This document shows positions 46,668-54,829 of a stretch of DNA of 64,000 nt, piece after piece. A program made the translations under genes and the position numbers. The notes below the pieces were generated by a model. That model was not told where the DNA came from. It saw only the letters and a list, made by a program, of their open reading frames with translations, and searched no databases. This stretch comes from Streptomyces sp. SCSIO 75703 (GTDB lineage Bacteria; Actinomycetota; Actinomycetes; Streptomycetales; Streptomycetaceae), in NCBI RefSeq assembly GCF_036607905.1, contig NZ_CP144555.1, forward strand, positions 2,976,001 to 3,040,000. Reading direction: 5' to 3'. How positions within the stretch are numbered: position 1 is the first letter of the stretch; each line of letters opens with the position of its first letter.

Positions 46668-48002
46668 ATGTACGCCGTCACCGACCCCGCCACCGGCGAA
46701 ACAGCCGAGACCTACCCGACCGCCACCGACGCCGAGGTCACCGCCGCCGTCGCCGCCGCCCACGCGGCCACCGCGTGGGGCCGCACCAGCACCGTCGCCG
46801 AACGCGCAGCCCTGCTGCGCCGCCTCGGCGACCTGCACGCCGAGCACCGCGGCGAACTGGCCGCCGGCATCGTCCGCGAGATGGGCAAGCCCCTGGCGGA
46901 GGCGGAGGGCGAGGTCGACTTCTGCACCGACATCTACCACTACTACGCCGACCACGCCGAGGAGTTCCTCGCCGACGAGCCGCTCGACGTGACCTCCGGT
47001 CCCGGCGGCGCGGTCATCCGGCGCGGCCCCGTCGGCACGCTGCTCGGGATCATGCCGTGGAACTTCCCGGCCTACCAGGTCGCCCGCTTCGCCGCCCCGA
47101 ACCTGGCGCTGGGCAACACGATCGTCCTCAAGCACGCCCCGCAGTGCCCGGCCACCGCCGCCCTGCTGGAGCGGCTGTTCGCCGAGGCGGGCTTCCCCGA
47201 GGGCGCCTACGTCAACGTGTACGCCACCAACGAGCAGGTCGCGCAGGTCATCGCCGACCCGCGGGTGCGGGGCGTCTCGCTCACCGGCTCGGAGCGGGCC
47301 GGTGCCGCCGTCGCCGAGATCGCCGGCCGGCACCTGAAGAAGGTCGTCCTCGAACTGGGCGGCTCCGACCCCTTCCTCGTCCTCGCCACGGACGACCTGG
47401 ACGCGGTCGTCGACTCCGCGGTCGCCGCCCGCCTCGACAACACCGGGCAGGCGTGCAACGCGGCGAAGCGGTTCGTGGTCGTCCAGGAGCTGTACGACGC
47501 GTTCGTCGAGCGGTTCACGGCCCGGCTGCTGGCGAGCGCCACCGACGCCCCGCTGTCCTCGGTGGCCGCCGCCGAGCGGCTCGCCCACCAGGTGGACGAG
47601 GCCGTGTCCCAGGGCGCCACCCTGCACAGCACGGGCGAGCGGCGCGGGGCGTACTTCCCGGCCGGGGTCCTCACGGGCCTGGCGCCGGACCACCCCGCCG
47701 CCCGCGAGGAGCTGTTCGGCCCCGTCGCCCTGGTCTTCCCGGCCGCCGACGAGGACGAGGCCGTCCGCATCGCCAACGACACCCCGTACGGCCTCGGTTC
47801 CTACGTCTTCACCACCGACCCCGAGCAGGCCGCGCGGGTCGCCGACCGCATCGAGGCCGGCATGGTCTTCGTCAACGGCGTCGGCGCGGAGGGCGCGGAA
47901 CTGCCCTTCGGCGGGATCAAGCGGTCCGGCTTCGGCCGCGAGCTGGGCCGGCCCGGCATCGAGGAGTTCGTCAACAAGAAGCTGATCCGCACGGTGGCCT
48001 GA
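46668..48002 (+). CDS. NAD(P)-dependent aldehyde dehydrogenase (succinate-semialdehyde type)
   Basis: This 444-residue ALDH has the catalytic cysteine in DNTGQACNAAKRFVV and glutamate in VLELGGSDPFLVL, with GIMPWNFPAYQVARFAAPNL and FGGIKRSGFGRELG. It belongs to the short (about 455 aa) succinate-semialdehyde dehydrogenase group. The ATG at 46668 follows GGAGAG, 44 bp after the alcohol dehydrogenase. The aldehyde produced by the upstream dehydrogenase is the expected substrate; which one depends on what the permease imports. Confidence 0.92.
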   Translation: MYAVTDPATGETAETYPTATDAEVTAAVAAAHAATAWGRTSTVAERAALLRRLGDLHAEHRGELAAGIVREMGKPLAEAEGEVDFCTDIYHYYADHAEEFLADEPLDVTSGPGGAVIRRGPVGTLLGIMPWNFPAYQVARFAAPNLALGNTIVLKHAPQCPATAALLERLFAEAGFPEGAYVNVYATNEQVAQVIADPRVRGVSLTGSERAGAAVAEIAGRHLKKVVLELGGSDPFLVLATDDLDAVVDSAVAARLDNTGQACNAAKRFVVVQELYDAFVERFTARLLASATDAPLSSVAAAERLAHQVDEAVSQGATLHSTGERRGAYFPAGVLTGLAPDHPAAREELFGPVALVFPAADEDEAVRIANDTPYGLGSYVFTTDPEQAARVADRIEAGMVFVNGVGAEGAELPFGGIKRSGFGRELGRPGIEEFVNKKLIRTVA

Positions 48003-48016
48003 CCGCACCCGTCACG

Positions 48017-48059
48017 CGGGCCCGCCGGCGGCCGGTACCCCCGGCCACCGGCGGGCCCG
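48017..48059. terminator. Bidirectional terminator between aldehyde dehydrogenase and OYE genes
   Basis: Nineteen-base arms (48017-48035 and 48041-48059) pair with one mismatch around TACCC in the 64 bp between two convergent stop codons. Confidence 0.75.
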
Positions 48060-48066
48060 TCGGCGT

Positions 48067-49191
48067 TCACCCGGCCAGTTCCCGGTCCTTGATGTCGGCG
48101 AGCGGGGCGAGGATGTCGGGGTGCGGCTCGCTCGCGATCTCCCGGCCCTCCCGCACCCGGTGGGGCCAGTCCCGCTGGGCGAGCGCGCCCTTGCCGAGCG
48201 CGACGACGTCGGCGTCGCCGGACTCCAGCGCGGTCCGGGCGTCCCGCGGGTCCTCCAGCCCGCCGTTGGCGATCACCGGCAGCCCGCCGAACTTCCTGGC
48301 GAGCCGGGCCAGCGTCTCGGTACCGGCGGGGAAGGCGGGGTCGAGCGCCCGGTACTCGGTGGTGTGCAGGAAGTGCGCGCCGGTGCGGGCCAGGGTGGTG
48401 AAGACGGCCTCGGCGTCCTCGGTGCCGCCCGCCCAGCGGTGGTGGAAGTCGCTGACCTTGGACTGGGAGACGCGGATACCGACCGCGATCTCGGAGCCCA
48501 CGGCCTGGAGCACCTCGTCCAGGACCTCGGCCGCCAGGCGCACGCGGTTCTCGACGCCGCCGCCGTACGCGTCCTCGCGCCGGTTGAGGTAGTCGGTGAG
48601 GAACTGGTCGAGCAGGTAGCCGTTGGCCCCGTGCACCTCCACACCGTCGAAGCCCGCGTCGGCCGCCCGGCGGGCCGCGTCCGCGAAGCCCCGGCGCACC
48701 CGCGCGATCTCCCCGGCGTCCAGCGCCCTGGGCGTGCGGTAGGGGCCGCCGCCCCGGTAGAAGGCAAGCTGCTCGCCGCGCGGCGCGACGGCGGAGGGGC
48801 CGACGCTCTCCTCGCGGAAGCGGTTGCCCTGGGCCTGCGCCCCCGCGTGCATGAGCTGCGCGAATATCGCTCCGCCCGCCGCGTGCACGGCCTCGACCAC
48901 CGGCCGCCACGCCTCGCCCTGGGCGTCCGTCGCGAGCCCCGGCTGGTACAGGTAGCCCTGGCTGTGCTCCGTGTCGGTGTAGACGCCCTCGGTGACGACC
49001 AGGGCGAACCCGCCGCGGGCGAATCCTTCGTAGTAGCGCGCGTTGCGCTCGGTGACCAGTCCGTCCTCGGTGGCACTGACCCTCGTCATGGGGGCCAGCG
49101 CCGTGCGGTTGCCCAGCCGGACGCCGCCGAGGTCGAAGGGCGAGAACAGCGGGTCGTCGGTCGCGTCGTGCTGCGGGGTGGGGTCGCTCAA
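48067..49191 (-). CDS. NADH:flavin oxidoreductase, old yellow enzyme family
   Basis: The 374-residue FMN-dependent TIM barrel reduces activated C=C bonds. Motifs are NRTALAPMTRVSATEDGLVT, ALVVTEGVYTDTEHSQGY, QLMHAGAQAQGNRF, FDGVEVHGANGYLLDQFLTD and VIANGGLEDPRDA. The best start is TTG 49191 with CGGAGAG upstream; the frame is open further back but into the divergent promoter. It is paired head-to-head with a small winged-helix regulator, which probably senses an electrophile or quinone substrate. Confidence 0.92.
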   Translation of the reverse strand: MSDPTPQHDATDDPLFSPFDLGGVRLGNRTALAPMTRVSATEDGLVTERNARYYEGFARGGFALVVTEGVYTDTEHSQGYLYQPGLATDAQGEAWRPVVEAVHAAGGAIFAQLMHAGAQAQGNRFREESVGPSAVAPRGEQLAFYRGGGPYRTPRALDAGEIARVRRGFADAARRAADAGFDGVEVHGANGYLLDQFLTDYLNRREDAYGGGVENRVRLAAEVLDEVLQAVGSEIAVGIRVSQSKVSDFHHRWAGGTEDAEAVFTTLARTGAHFLHTTEYRALDPAFPAGTETLARLARKFGGLPVIANGGLEDPRDARTALESGDADVVALGKGALAQRDWPHRVREGREIASEPHPDILAPLADIKDRELAG

Positions 49192-49242
49192 GGGGTCTCT
49201 CCGTTGCGCCGTGGCCGTCTGCGATCTGCGATCTGCGACAGA

Positions 49243-49288
49243 ACCATTGTCGGAATTTCCTCGTACTACGAGATTCAACGTACCATTG
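49243..49288. promoter_or_regulatory. Divergent control region of OYE and winged-helix regulator
   Basis: The AT-rich stretch contains direct repeats ACCATTG (49243 and 49282) and the small palindrome TCGTA-C-TACGA (49261-49271). It lies 25 bp before the regulator's GTG and 50 bp before the OYE start, as expected for an autoregulatory operator. Confidence 0.45.
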
Positions 49289-49313
49289 CCACCGTCCGAC
49301 GTAGACTTCTCCT

Positions 49314-49661
49314 GTGTCCACCCGTGCCAGACGTGCCCCCGCCAAGAAGGCCCTGCCCCACCCCGACCTGCGCGAGGTCCCGGTGAGCCTGGTCCTGCGG
49401 GCCCTCGGCGAACCGCTGCGGCTGGGCATCGTGCGCTCCCTCGCTCGGGCCGAACACCCCATGAACTGCAGCTCGTTCGGGCTTTCTGTCTCCAAGTCGA
49501 CCTCGACGTACCACTTCAAGGTGTTGCGGGAGAGCGGCGTCATCTCGCAGTACGAGGAAGGCACCTCGCGCTACAGCGAGTTGCGGGACACGGAACTGGA
49601 GCAGCGCTTCCCGGGCCTGCTGACCGCGATCCTCACCGCCACGGAACCCCCGCCACGGTGA
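49314..49661 (+). CDS. ArsR-like winged-helix transcriptional regulator
   Basis: The 115-residue regulator has the winged helix VLRALGEPLRLGIVRSLA, then SVSKSTSTYHFKVLRESGVI (recognition helix) and SQYEEGTSRYSELRDTEL (wing). No metal-binding ELCVC motif is present, so it is of the non-metal ArsR/HTH_5 kind. The start is GTG 49314 without a clear ribosome site, so it may be leaderless. It is divergent from the old yellow enzyme gene and likely its repressor. Confidence 0.9.
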   Translation: MSTRARRAPAKKALPHPDLREVPVSLVLRALGEPLRLGIVRSLARAEHPMNCSSFGLSVSKSTSTYHFKVLRESGVISQYEEGTSRYSELRDTELEQRFPGLLTAILTATEPPPR

Positions 49662-49772
49662 CCGGCGCGGCCCGTCCGCGCCCCGCCCGATTCCGTCCGG
49701 GCCGTCCGGGGTGACCCGCCCCGGCCACCGGCGTTGATCCGGGGACGGGCGTGCGGCGGAGGGACGACGGGC

Positions 49773-50606
49773 ATGAGCGGGTGGGAGACGGGACCGGACG
49801 ACGAGGAGACCGGCGCCGTGATGCGCACGGTCGTACGCCAACTGAAGCTGTGGCGCGAGGCGGCCGGCCTCACCCAGGCGGAGTTCGGCGCGGCGATCGG
49901 CTACGGCGAGGAGCTGGTCTCCTCGGTGGAAAGGGGCCGGAGAATCCCCCGCCCCGAGTACCTGGACGCGGCGGACGAGGCCCTGCAAGCGGGCGGCAAG
50001 ATCGCCGCCCTCAAACACGACGTGGCAGAGGTCCGGTACCCGAAGAAGGTACGGGACGTGAAGCGTCTGGAGGCGGAGGCCGTCGAGATCTGCTCCTACA
50101 ACAACTCCGTCGTCGACGGGCTGTTGCAGACCGAGGCGTACGCGCGGGCGGTCTTCAGCTCCCGCCGCCCGCCTTTCACGGAGGAGGAGTTGGAGCGACA
50201 GGTCGCCGCGAGGCTGGCCCGGCAAGCCATCCTCGGCGGTGCGAGCGCCCGCCCCATGTTCAGCTTCGTGCTGTGCGAGGCGACGTTACGCCGCCTGATC
50301 GGGGGCAAGATGGTGATGCGTGAGCAACGCGAACGCCTGTTGCAGGTGGCCCGGTTGCGCAATGTCGACCTCCAGATCCTGCCCCTCGACCGGGAGGAGA
50401 ACTCAGGGATCGACGGGCCGTTCCGGCTGATCAAGCTCAAGGACGGGGCGACCGTGGGACTCAGCGAGGCACCGCTGACAAGCCGGGTGGTCTGCAACCC
50501 CAAGGAGACCACCGTCCTCGACATGCGGTACGGAATCATCCGGGCCCAGGCGCTCGCGCCAAGAGACTCGCTGTCCCTCATCGAGAAAATCTGGGGAGAA
50601 ACATGA
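49773..50606 (+). CDS. XRE-type regulator with DUF5753 (Scr1 family)
   Basis: The 277-residue protein has an N-terminal helix-turn-helix (LKLWREAAGLTQAEFGAAIG, VSSVERGRRIPRP) and a C-terminal DUF5753-type ligand or interaction domain (NNSVVDGLLQTEAYARAVFS, RLRNVDLQILPLDREENSGI, VVCNPKETTVLDMRYGIIRA). The DUF397 gene overlaps its stop (ATGA). Such XRE/DUF397 pairs are abundant in Streptomyces and influence development and antibiotic production; some have been compared to toxin-antitoxin modules. Confidence 0.93.
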   Translation: MSGWETGPDDEETGAVMRTVVRQLKLWREAAGLTQAEFGAAIGYGEELVSSVERGRRIPRPEYLDAADEALQAGGKIAALKHDVAEVRYPKKVRDVKRLEAEAVEICSYNNSVVDGLLQTEAYARAVFSSRRPPFTEEELERQVAARLARQAILGGASARPMFSFVLCEATLRRLIGGKMVMREQRERLLQVARLRNVDLQILPLDREENSGIDGPFRLIKLKDGATVGLSEAPLTSRVVCNPKETTVLDMRYGIIRAQALAPRDSLSLIEKIWGET

Positions 50607-50809
50607 CCCGCAAGCCCTCCGAGGCAGCCACCCGCGAGACGGGGTGGATAAAGAGCAGCCACAGCACGGCGGACGGCCCCTCCTGCGTCGAGATGGCCAC
50701 CACCCCCGACCGCGTCCTCGTCCGCGACTCCAAAAACCCCGACGGCCCCCGCCTCACCCTCACCCCCACCACCTGGACAGCCTTCCTGCCGTACGCGTCC
50801 AGGGCCTGA
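50603..50809 (+). CDS. DUF397 protein
   Basis: The 68-residue partner of the XRE regulator shows the family core WIKSSHSTADGPSCVEMA and VLVRDSKNPDGPRLTLTP, ending in the usual tryptophan (TTWTAFL). It is translationally coupled to the regulator and followed immediately by a strong terminator. Confidence 0.93.
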   Translation: MTRKPSEAATRETGWIKSSHSTADGPSCVEMATTPDRVLVRDSKNPDGPRLTLTPTTWTAFLPYASRA

Positions 50810-50814
50810 AGAAA

Positions 50815-50858
50815 CGAGGAGGCGGAGCGTGCCCCCCACAGAACGCTCCGCCTCCTCG
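50815..50858 (+). terminator. Terminator after DUF397 gene
   Basis: Sixteen-bp perfect arms (CGAGGAGGCGGAGCGT / ACGCTCCGCCTCCTCG) with a 12-base loop lie six bases after the stop. The stem is almost identical to the terminator at 62812-62850. Confidence 0.85.
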
Positions 50859-51022
50859 CCTTCATGCCTGCCCGGATGCGGTCCCCCGGACAGGGACTCC
50901 CCACACCCAGCGAGCGGTACAGCTCTCCGATCAATCGCGGATGTGGAGATCAGGCCATCTGCCCGGCGGCGGGGTGTCCCGGGTCGGGTGGGCGGGTGAG
51001 GCTTTCGTGAATCACCCTGTCG

Positions 51023-51364
51023 CTACCGCCCGCAGTCGGCCCGGCCCGCGCGGATCTGGAGGCGGGCGAGGTTGACGACCGGTTCCAGGCCCCGGATCAC
51101 GCACATGGCGGGCAGGGGGCAGCGGTGCAGGTAGGCGGCTGCGTGCTGGTGACACATCTCGCGTGCGAGGCCGGGTAGGCCGAGGTCGGAGGCGAGGAGA
51201 CCGGCTTGGTTGTAGACGGACGAGGCGAGTCCCTGATCGGCCGTGGTCACGGCGGTGTCGGCGAGTTCGACGAGGGCGCGTACGCGCTGGCGCAACGGCA
51301 AGCAGGCGGGACGGAATCGGGCGATGAGCGGGAAGCGCTGGGCGGTGAGCCCGTTTGGGTCCAT
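51023..51364 (-). pseudogene. Truncated gene of a helical actinobacterial family next to FxLD clusters
   Basis: The 113 residues start normally at ATG 51364 (MDPNGLTAQRFPLIARFRPA). They continue as a helical, tetratricopeptide-like protein (LRQRVRALVELADTAVTTAD, LASSVYNQAGLLASDLGLPG, RGLEPVVNLARLQIRAGRAD) and stop abruptly in a helix. From memory, full-length relatives beside FxLD-type lanthipeptide genes continue for more than a hundred residues. Sequence downstream of the stop shows no matching continuation in any frame, so the 3' part seems deleted. The gene lies downstream of the methyltransferase in the same direction. Confidence 0.5.
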
Positions 51365-51441
51365 GGTTCTCCCCCGGATGTCGACAGGAAACACGAGGTA
51401 GGGGTGCCCGCCGGGCGTGGGCCGACGGGCACCGCCCGCCA

Positions 51442-52767
51442 TCAGGTGGTTTGGTGCCAGTCGACGACGATCCGGTTCAGCGGGGCGTCGAGCGTGAAGC
51501 GACCGGGGAGCCGGTCTTCGTGGGCCTGGGTGTCCGGGAGCTGAAGTTGGAACGTGGCCTCGTGGTCGCGGTGTTCGCGGTCCCAGGTACGGATGGCTTC
51601 GGCGACCCGGGCGCCCAGCTCTCCGCTGCCGGGGCCGTGCCCGATCACGCCGAACTCCCAGAGCCTGGCGCCCTCGGGCGTCGTCTCCTGCGACACGCGC
51701 CGGGCGAGATAGGCGACGGCACCCTTCTCGACGGCGGCGTTCGAGGAGGGGTAGGGGTCCTCGGTGAGCAGGGTGCCCTTGGCGTCCGGCGGGAACAGCA
51801 TGCGGATCAGGCCGGACGGGAGGGAGCAGGAGACGAACAGCTCCATCCATTCCGACGACTCCATGGCCCGTACCGTCACACCGGTCCACTGCTCGGTGCG
51901 CGGATGGTCCAGGACTCCGGCGAGGGCGGCGGCGTCGATGTCCTGGCCGGCCGGGGCCTGGAGCCTGACGGTGCCGTCCGTGCTGAGCGGGACGACCCGG
52001 CGTTCGTCGTCGGCGATGCCCCGCCTGAGGGGCATGAAGGTGTTCATCTCACTGCTCAGCGACACCCATCGGTTCTCATGCCGCTCGTAGGCGATGGAAC
52101 GGGACACCGTGCCCTTGAGACGCTGGGGGACGAGCAGCCGTCCGCCCGGGGCGAGTTGCCGCAGCCAGGCGTGGGGCACCCCGTGCGCGCCGACGGTGGC
52201 GATGATCCGGTCGTAAGGTGCCCCCTCGGCGTGTCCGATGGCCCCGTCGCGGGTGATGGCCTCGACGTTGGTGATCCCGGCGGCGGCGAGGTGGGCTCGG
52301 GCACCCGCCACGAGGTCGTCGTCGACGTCGAGGGTGGTCACCCAGCCGCTCTCGCCGACGAGATGGGCGAGCAGGGCGGCGTTGTAGCCGGTACCGGCGC
52401 CGAGTTCGAGGACACGCTGACCGGGTCGTACGTCGAGTTGGTCCAGCATGAGGGCGACGACGCCGGGCTGGGAGGCGCAGGACAGGGAGGTGCCGTCGGT
52501 GTCGTACTTGATGTGCACGGGTGCGTTGGCGTAGGCGTTGTCCAGCGAGGCCTCAGGCACGAACACATGGCGAGGCACGGTTCGCAGCGCGTTCTCGACG
52601 GCGCGCGTTCGGGCGTGGCCGTCCGCGCGGAGCCGGTCGACCAGCGCGTGGCGAAGACGCTCGGCGTCCGCCGTGGGGGTGATGGCCGGGTCGGGGTTCA
52701 CCGCGCCGACGCCAATGGCGGACGCCGACGCGCCGACGGACGACCCGGGGATGTCACTCGTTCCCAT
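51442..52767 (-). CDS. PIMT-type methyltransferase, FxLD lanthipeptide system
   Basis: The protein is 441 residues from ATG 52767 (GAGAGG upstream). The SAM fold follows protein-L-isoaspartate O-methyltransferase: VPRHVFVPEASLDNAYANAP, QRVLELGAGTGYNAALLAHL, GWVTTLDVDDDLVAGARAHL, PYDRIIATVGAHGVPHAWLR and PGGRLLVPQRL. It is then extended by about 200 residues not found in the repair enzyme. In related lanthipeptides such enzymes methylate an aspartate in the cyclised peptide, leading through a succinimide to isoaspartate. The frame continues upstream without a stop into the elimination-like domain, so the ancestral protein was probably a fusion. Confidence 0.85.
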   Translation of the reverse strand: MGTSDIPGSSVGASASAIGVGAVNPDPAITPTADAERLRHALVDRLRADGHARTRAVENALRTVPRHVFVPEASLDNAYANAPVHIKYDTDGTSLSCASQPGVVALMLDQLDVRPGQRVLELGAGTGYNAALLAHLVGESGWVTTLDVDDDLVAGARAHLAAAGITNVEAITRDGAIGHAEGAPYDRIIATVGAHGVPHAWLRQLAPGGRLLVPQRLKGTVSRSIAYERHENRWVSLSSEMNTFMPLRRGIADDERRVVPLSTDGTVRLQAPAGQDIDAAALAGVLDHPRTEQWTGVTVRAMESSEWMELFVSCSLPSGLIRMLFPPDAKGTLLTEDPYPSSNAAVEKGAVAYLARRVSQETTPEGARLWEFGVIGHGPGSGELGARVAEAIRTWDREHRDHEATFQLQLPDTQAHEDRLPGRFTLDAPLNRIVVDWHQTT

Positions 52768-53539
52768 GATGACCTCTCGTGCGATGTGGGACAGAGCGCT
52801 CTGGTCGTCCAGAAGGAGACCGGCGCGGTTGGCGTGGAAGATCACGTGATGCGCGATGACGGCCCGTAGTCCGCGGGTAAGGCCCCCGCGGACGGCGAGC
52901 TCGGCGAGCGTGGCACCCGCCTCTTCGAAGGCGGTCACCCAGGTGTCGTGCGGATGGAGCGGGCCGTCCGGACGGCAGAGGTCTTGGGCATCGGCGGTCA
53001 TGAGTCGCCGCATGGCCGGGGCCAGTTCAGCCACTCGTCCGGTTGACGAAGAAGCGGCGGGCGGCCGGAGGGCGGCAACCTTCGCCCAGACGTCGCCCTG
53101 CTCGAACCAGTCGAGTCGGGCACCACGCATCATGGCGCTCGCTCGCCAGCAGGATCGTCGTCTCCCGGCGCCCCAGGTGCCCCGGGCCCGGCACGTAGGC
53201 GAGCAGGTGGCTGGAGTCCCGGTGGAACAGTTCGTGAGCCGCTTCCATGGCCTGCGCACCGCCGAATGCCTCGGTCTCGGGCTCGTACACACAGGGCAGC
53301 CAGGAGACGACCACACCGTCGCCGACGAGTTCACTCAGCAGTGTCTCCACTGCCGGAGAGGGTTTCTCGGCGAGGTAACGGAGCATCCAGGGCTGCTTGT
53401 TCATAAACCACCAGTGGGTGAGTTGACCGGCAGTCTGCGCACCGGCCAGTACGGGACCGAGCCGTTGGACCGCAGACTGCCGGGCGCTGTCGCGGTCGGC
53501 GAAGATGATGCTGTGCTGTTGCCAGCGATCAGGGGGCAT
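52768..53539 (-). pseudogene. Thiopeptide-type (SpaB_C-like) elimination domain, frameshifted by a 4-bp duplication
   Basis: From ATG 53539 (ribosome site GAAGGA) the frame reads QQHSIIFADRDSARQSAVQR, LTHWWFMNKQPWMLRYLAEK and HLGRRETTILLAS, which is the thiopeptide-type bacteriocin biosynthesis domain. It then runs out of frame and stops at 53027. The continuation AMMRGARLDWFEQGDVWAKV is in another frame, which is open straight into the methyltransferase. At the junction, GCTC is tandemly duplicated (53137-53144, plus strand). Removing one copy gives one frame of exactly 698 codons from 53539 to 51442. Recent mutation, reversible slippage or sequencing error are all possible. Confidence 0.72.
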
Positions 53540-53560
53540 AGAAGTCCTTCGGTCGGTGAT

Positions 53561-54829
53561 TCAGACGATGAGCAGGCAGGTGTCCCAGCCCGAACGAGGG
53601 GGCGTGCCCATGCCGTGGGCGAGGAGCGCCAGAGCGGTGCCGGCCGCGCCGTCGAGAAGGCCGGGGCCCGCCCCTGCGTCGCCCAAAAGCCTCTTGGCAG
53701 TGAGCGCCGGGTCGGTGCCCGGCGGATACAGCGTGGCCACGAGTGCCGGGATCGCAGCGCGGAGCCGGGCCGCCGCCTCCGGGTGGGCGTCGTCGGCGGT
53801 ACGGGCGGCGACGTGGGCAAGACCCGCGACGCCGTGACACAGGCCGTGGTCCGTCATGGTCCGTAGCTGACCGGTGTCGGTGAGGGCGGTCGACAACGCG
53901 TTCTCCGCTTCAGTGCGAAGGCGGGTGTCGCCGAGGGCGAGTGCGGCCAGTTGCCGGGCGCGTGCGAGTCCGGCGGTGCCGTAACACCAGGACGGGCGCG
54001 AGGGCACGTACGGGGTGGGGCGGCTGCTTCGTAGCTCGTCCCGGCAGATCCAGTAGGGCCAGGCGGCTCCGCTGCCTGTCTCCTGCCGCCAGCGGTCCAG
54101 CCAAGCGAGGATGGTGCGCAGCGCGGCGTGGTGCCCGTCGGTGATGGTGCCGTACCGGACGGCTAGGGACAGTAGTGCGAGCACGCCACCGATGCCGTGC
54201 GCAAGCCCGTTGTTGGCGTGCCCGCCGGGGAACCGGCCGCCGTCTGGGCGGCCCGATGGTCCGGTCTTCGCCCACCAGCCCGGCAGGGTATCGCCGTGGT
54301 GGGTGATTGGTTCGGTGAGGCGTATGCAGTAGTCGAGGACGGCGCGTGTCGTCGAACCGTCGGGGTCGCGGCGCAGGAGATAGGCACCGTATCCGGTGAT
54401 GCCCCGGATGGTGTCGAACTCGGCGAGCTTCGGGAGGAGTCCGGCGTCGATGCGGCGGTGTGCGGCATCAAGACGGCGGCCGGTGTCGCGGATGACCTGT
54501 CGGTCGAGTGCGTCGAGGGCACGCTGGTACGAGCCGGGGAGGGAGCCGGCGGCACAAGCCACCGCGTGGGCGAGGGCGGGTGTCCCGTAGAAGGGGTGGC
54601 TGTCCGCGCCGCTGGTCATCGGCCGGCGGGACGCGGCGGTGAGCCAGTCATGGGCGTACTGCCACGGGCCGAGGTCGTTCGCTGCCCGTTCGATGTGCAG
54701 GAGGGCGATACCAGACGGACCGTGGGCGAGGTGCTGACGGTGTTCTCGACAACCGAGCGACACGGTGCCGGGGTCGGCCAACCGAGTGGCGATGGCGGCG
54801 GCGACGTCGAGCGCGGGGCGGACGGTCAC
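53561..54829 (-). CDS. Lanthionine synthetase C-like cyclase (LanC)
   Basis: The 422-residue zinc enzyme adds peptide cysteines to dehydroalanine or dehydrobutyrine, forming (methyl)lanthionine rings. Zinc ligands are visible in PSWCYGTAGLARAR (Cys) and HGLCHGVAGLAHVA (Cys-His); the glycine-rich GGHANNGLAHGIGGVLALL and HGPSGIALLHIERA belong to the alpha-toroid. GTG 54829 overlaps the lanB stop (GTGA), so the two are translationally coupled. Confidence 0.93.
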   Translation of the reverse strand: MTVRPALDVAAAIATRLADPGTVSLGCREHRQHLAHGPSGIALLHIERAANDLGPWQYAHDWLTAASRRPMTSGADSHPFYGTPALAHAVACAAGSLPGSYQRALDALDRQVIRDTGRRLDAAHRRIDAGLLPKLAEFDTIRGITGYGAYLLRRDPDGSTTRAVLDYCIRLTEPITHHGDTLPGWWAKTGPSGRPDGGRFPGGHANNGLAHGIGGVLALLSLAVRYGTITDGHHAALRTILAWLDRWRQETGSGAAWPYWICRDELRSSRPTPYVPSRPSWCYGTAGLARARQLAALALGDTRLRTEAENALSTALTDTGQLRTMTDHGLCHGVAGLAHVAARTADDAHPEAAARLRAAIPALVATLYPPGTDPALTAKRLLGDAGAGPGLLDGAAGTALALLAHGMGTPPRSGWDTCLLIV

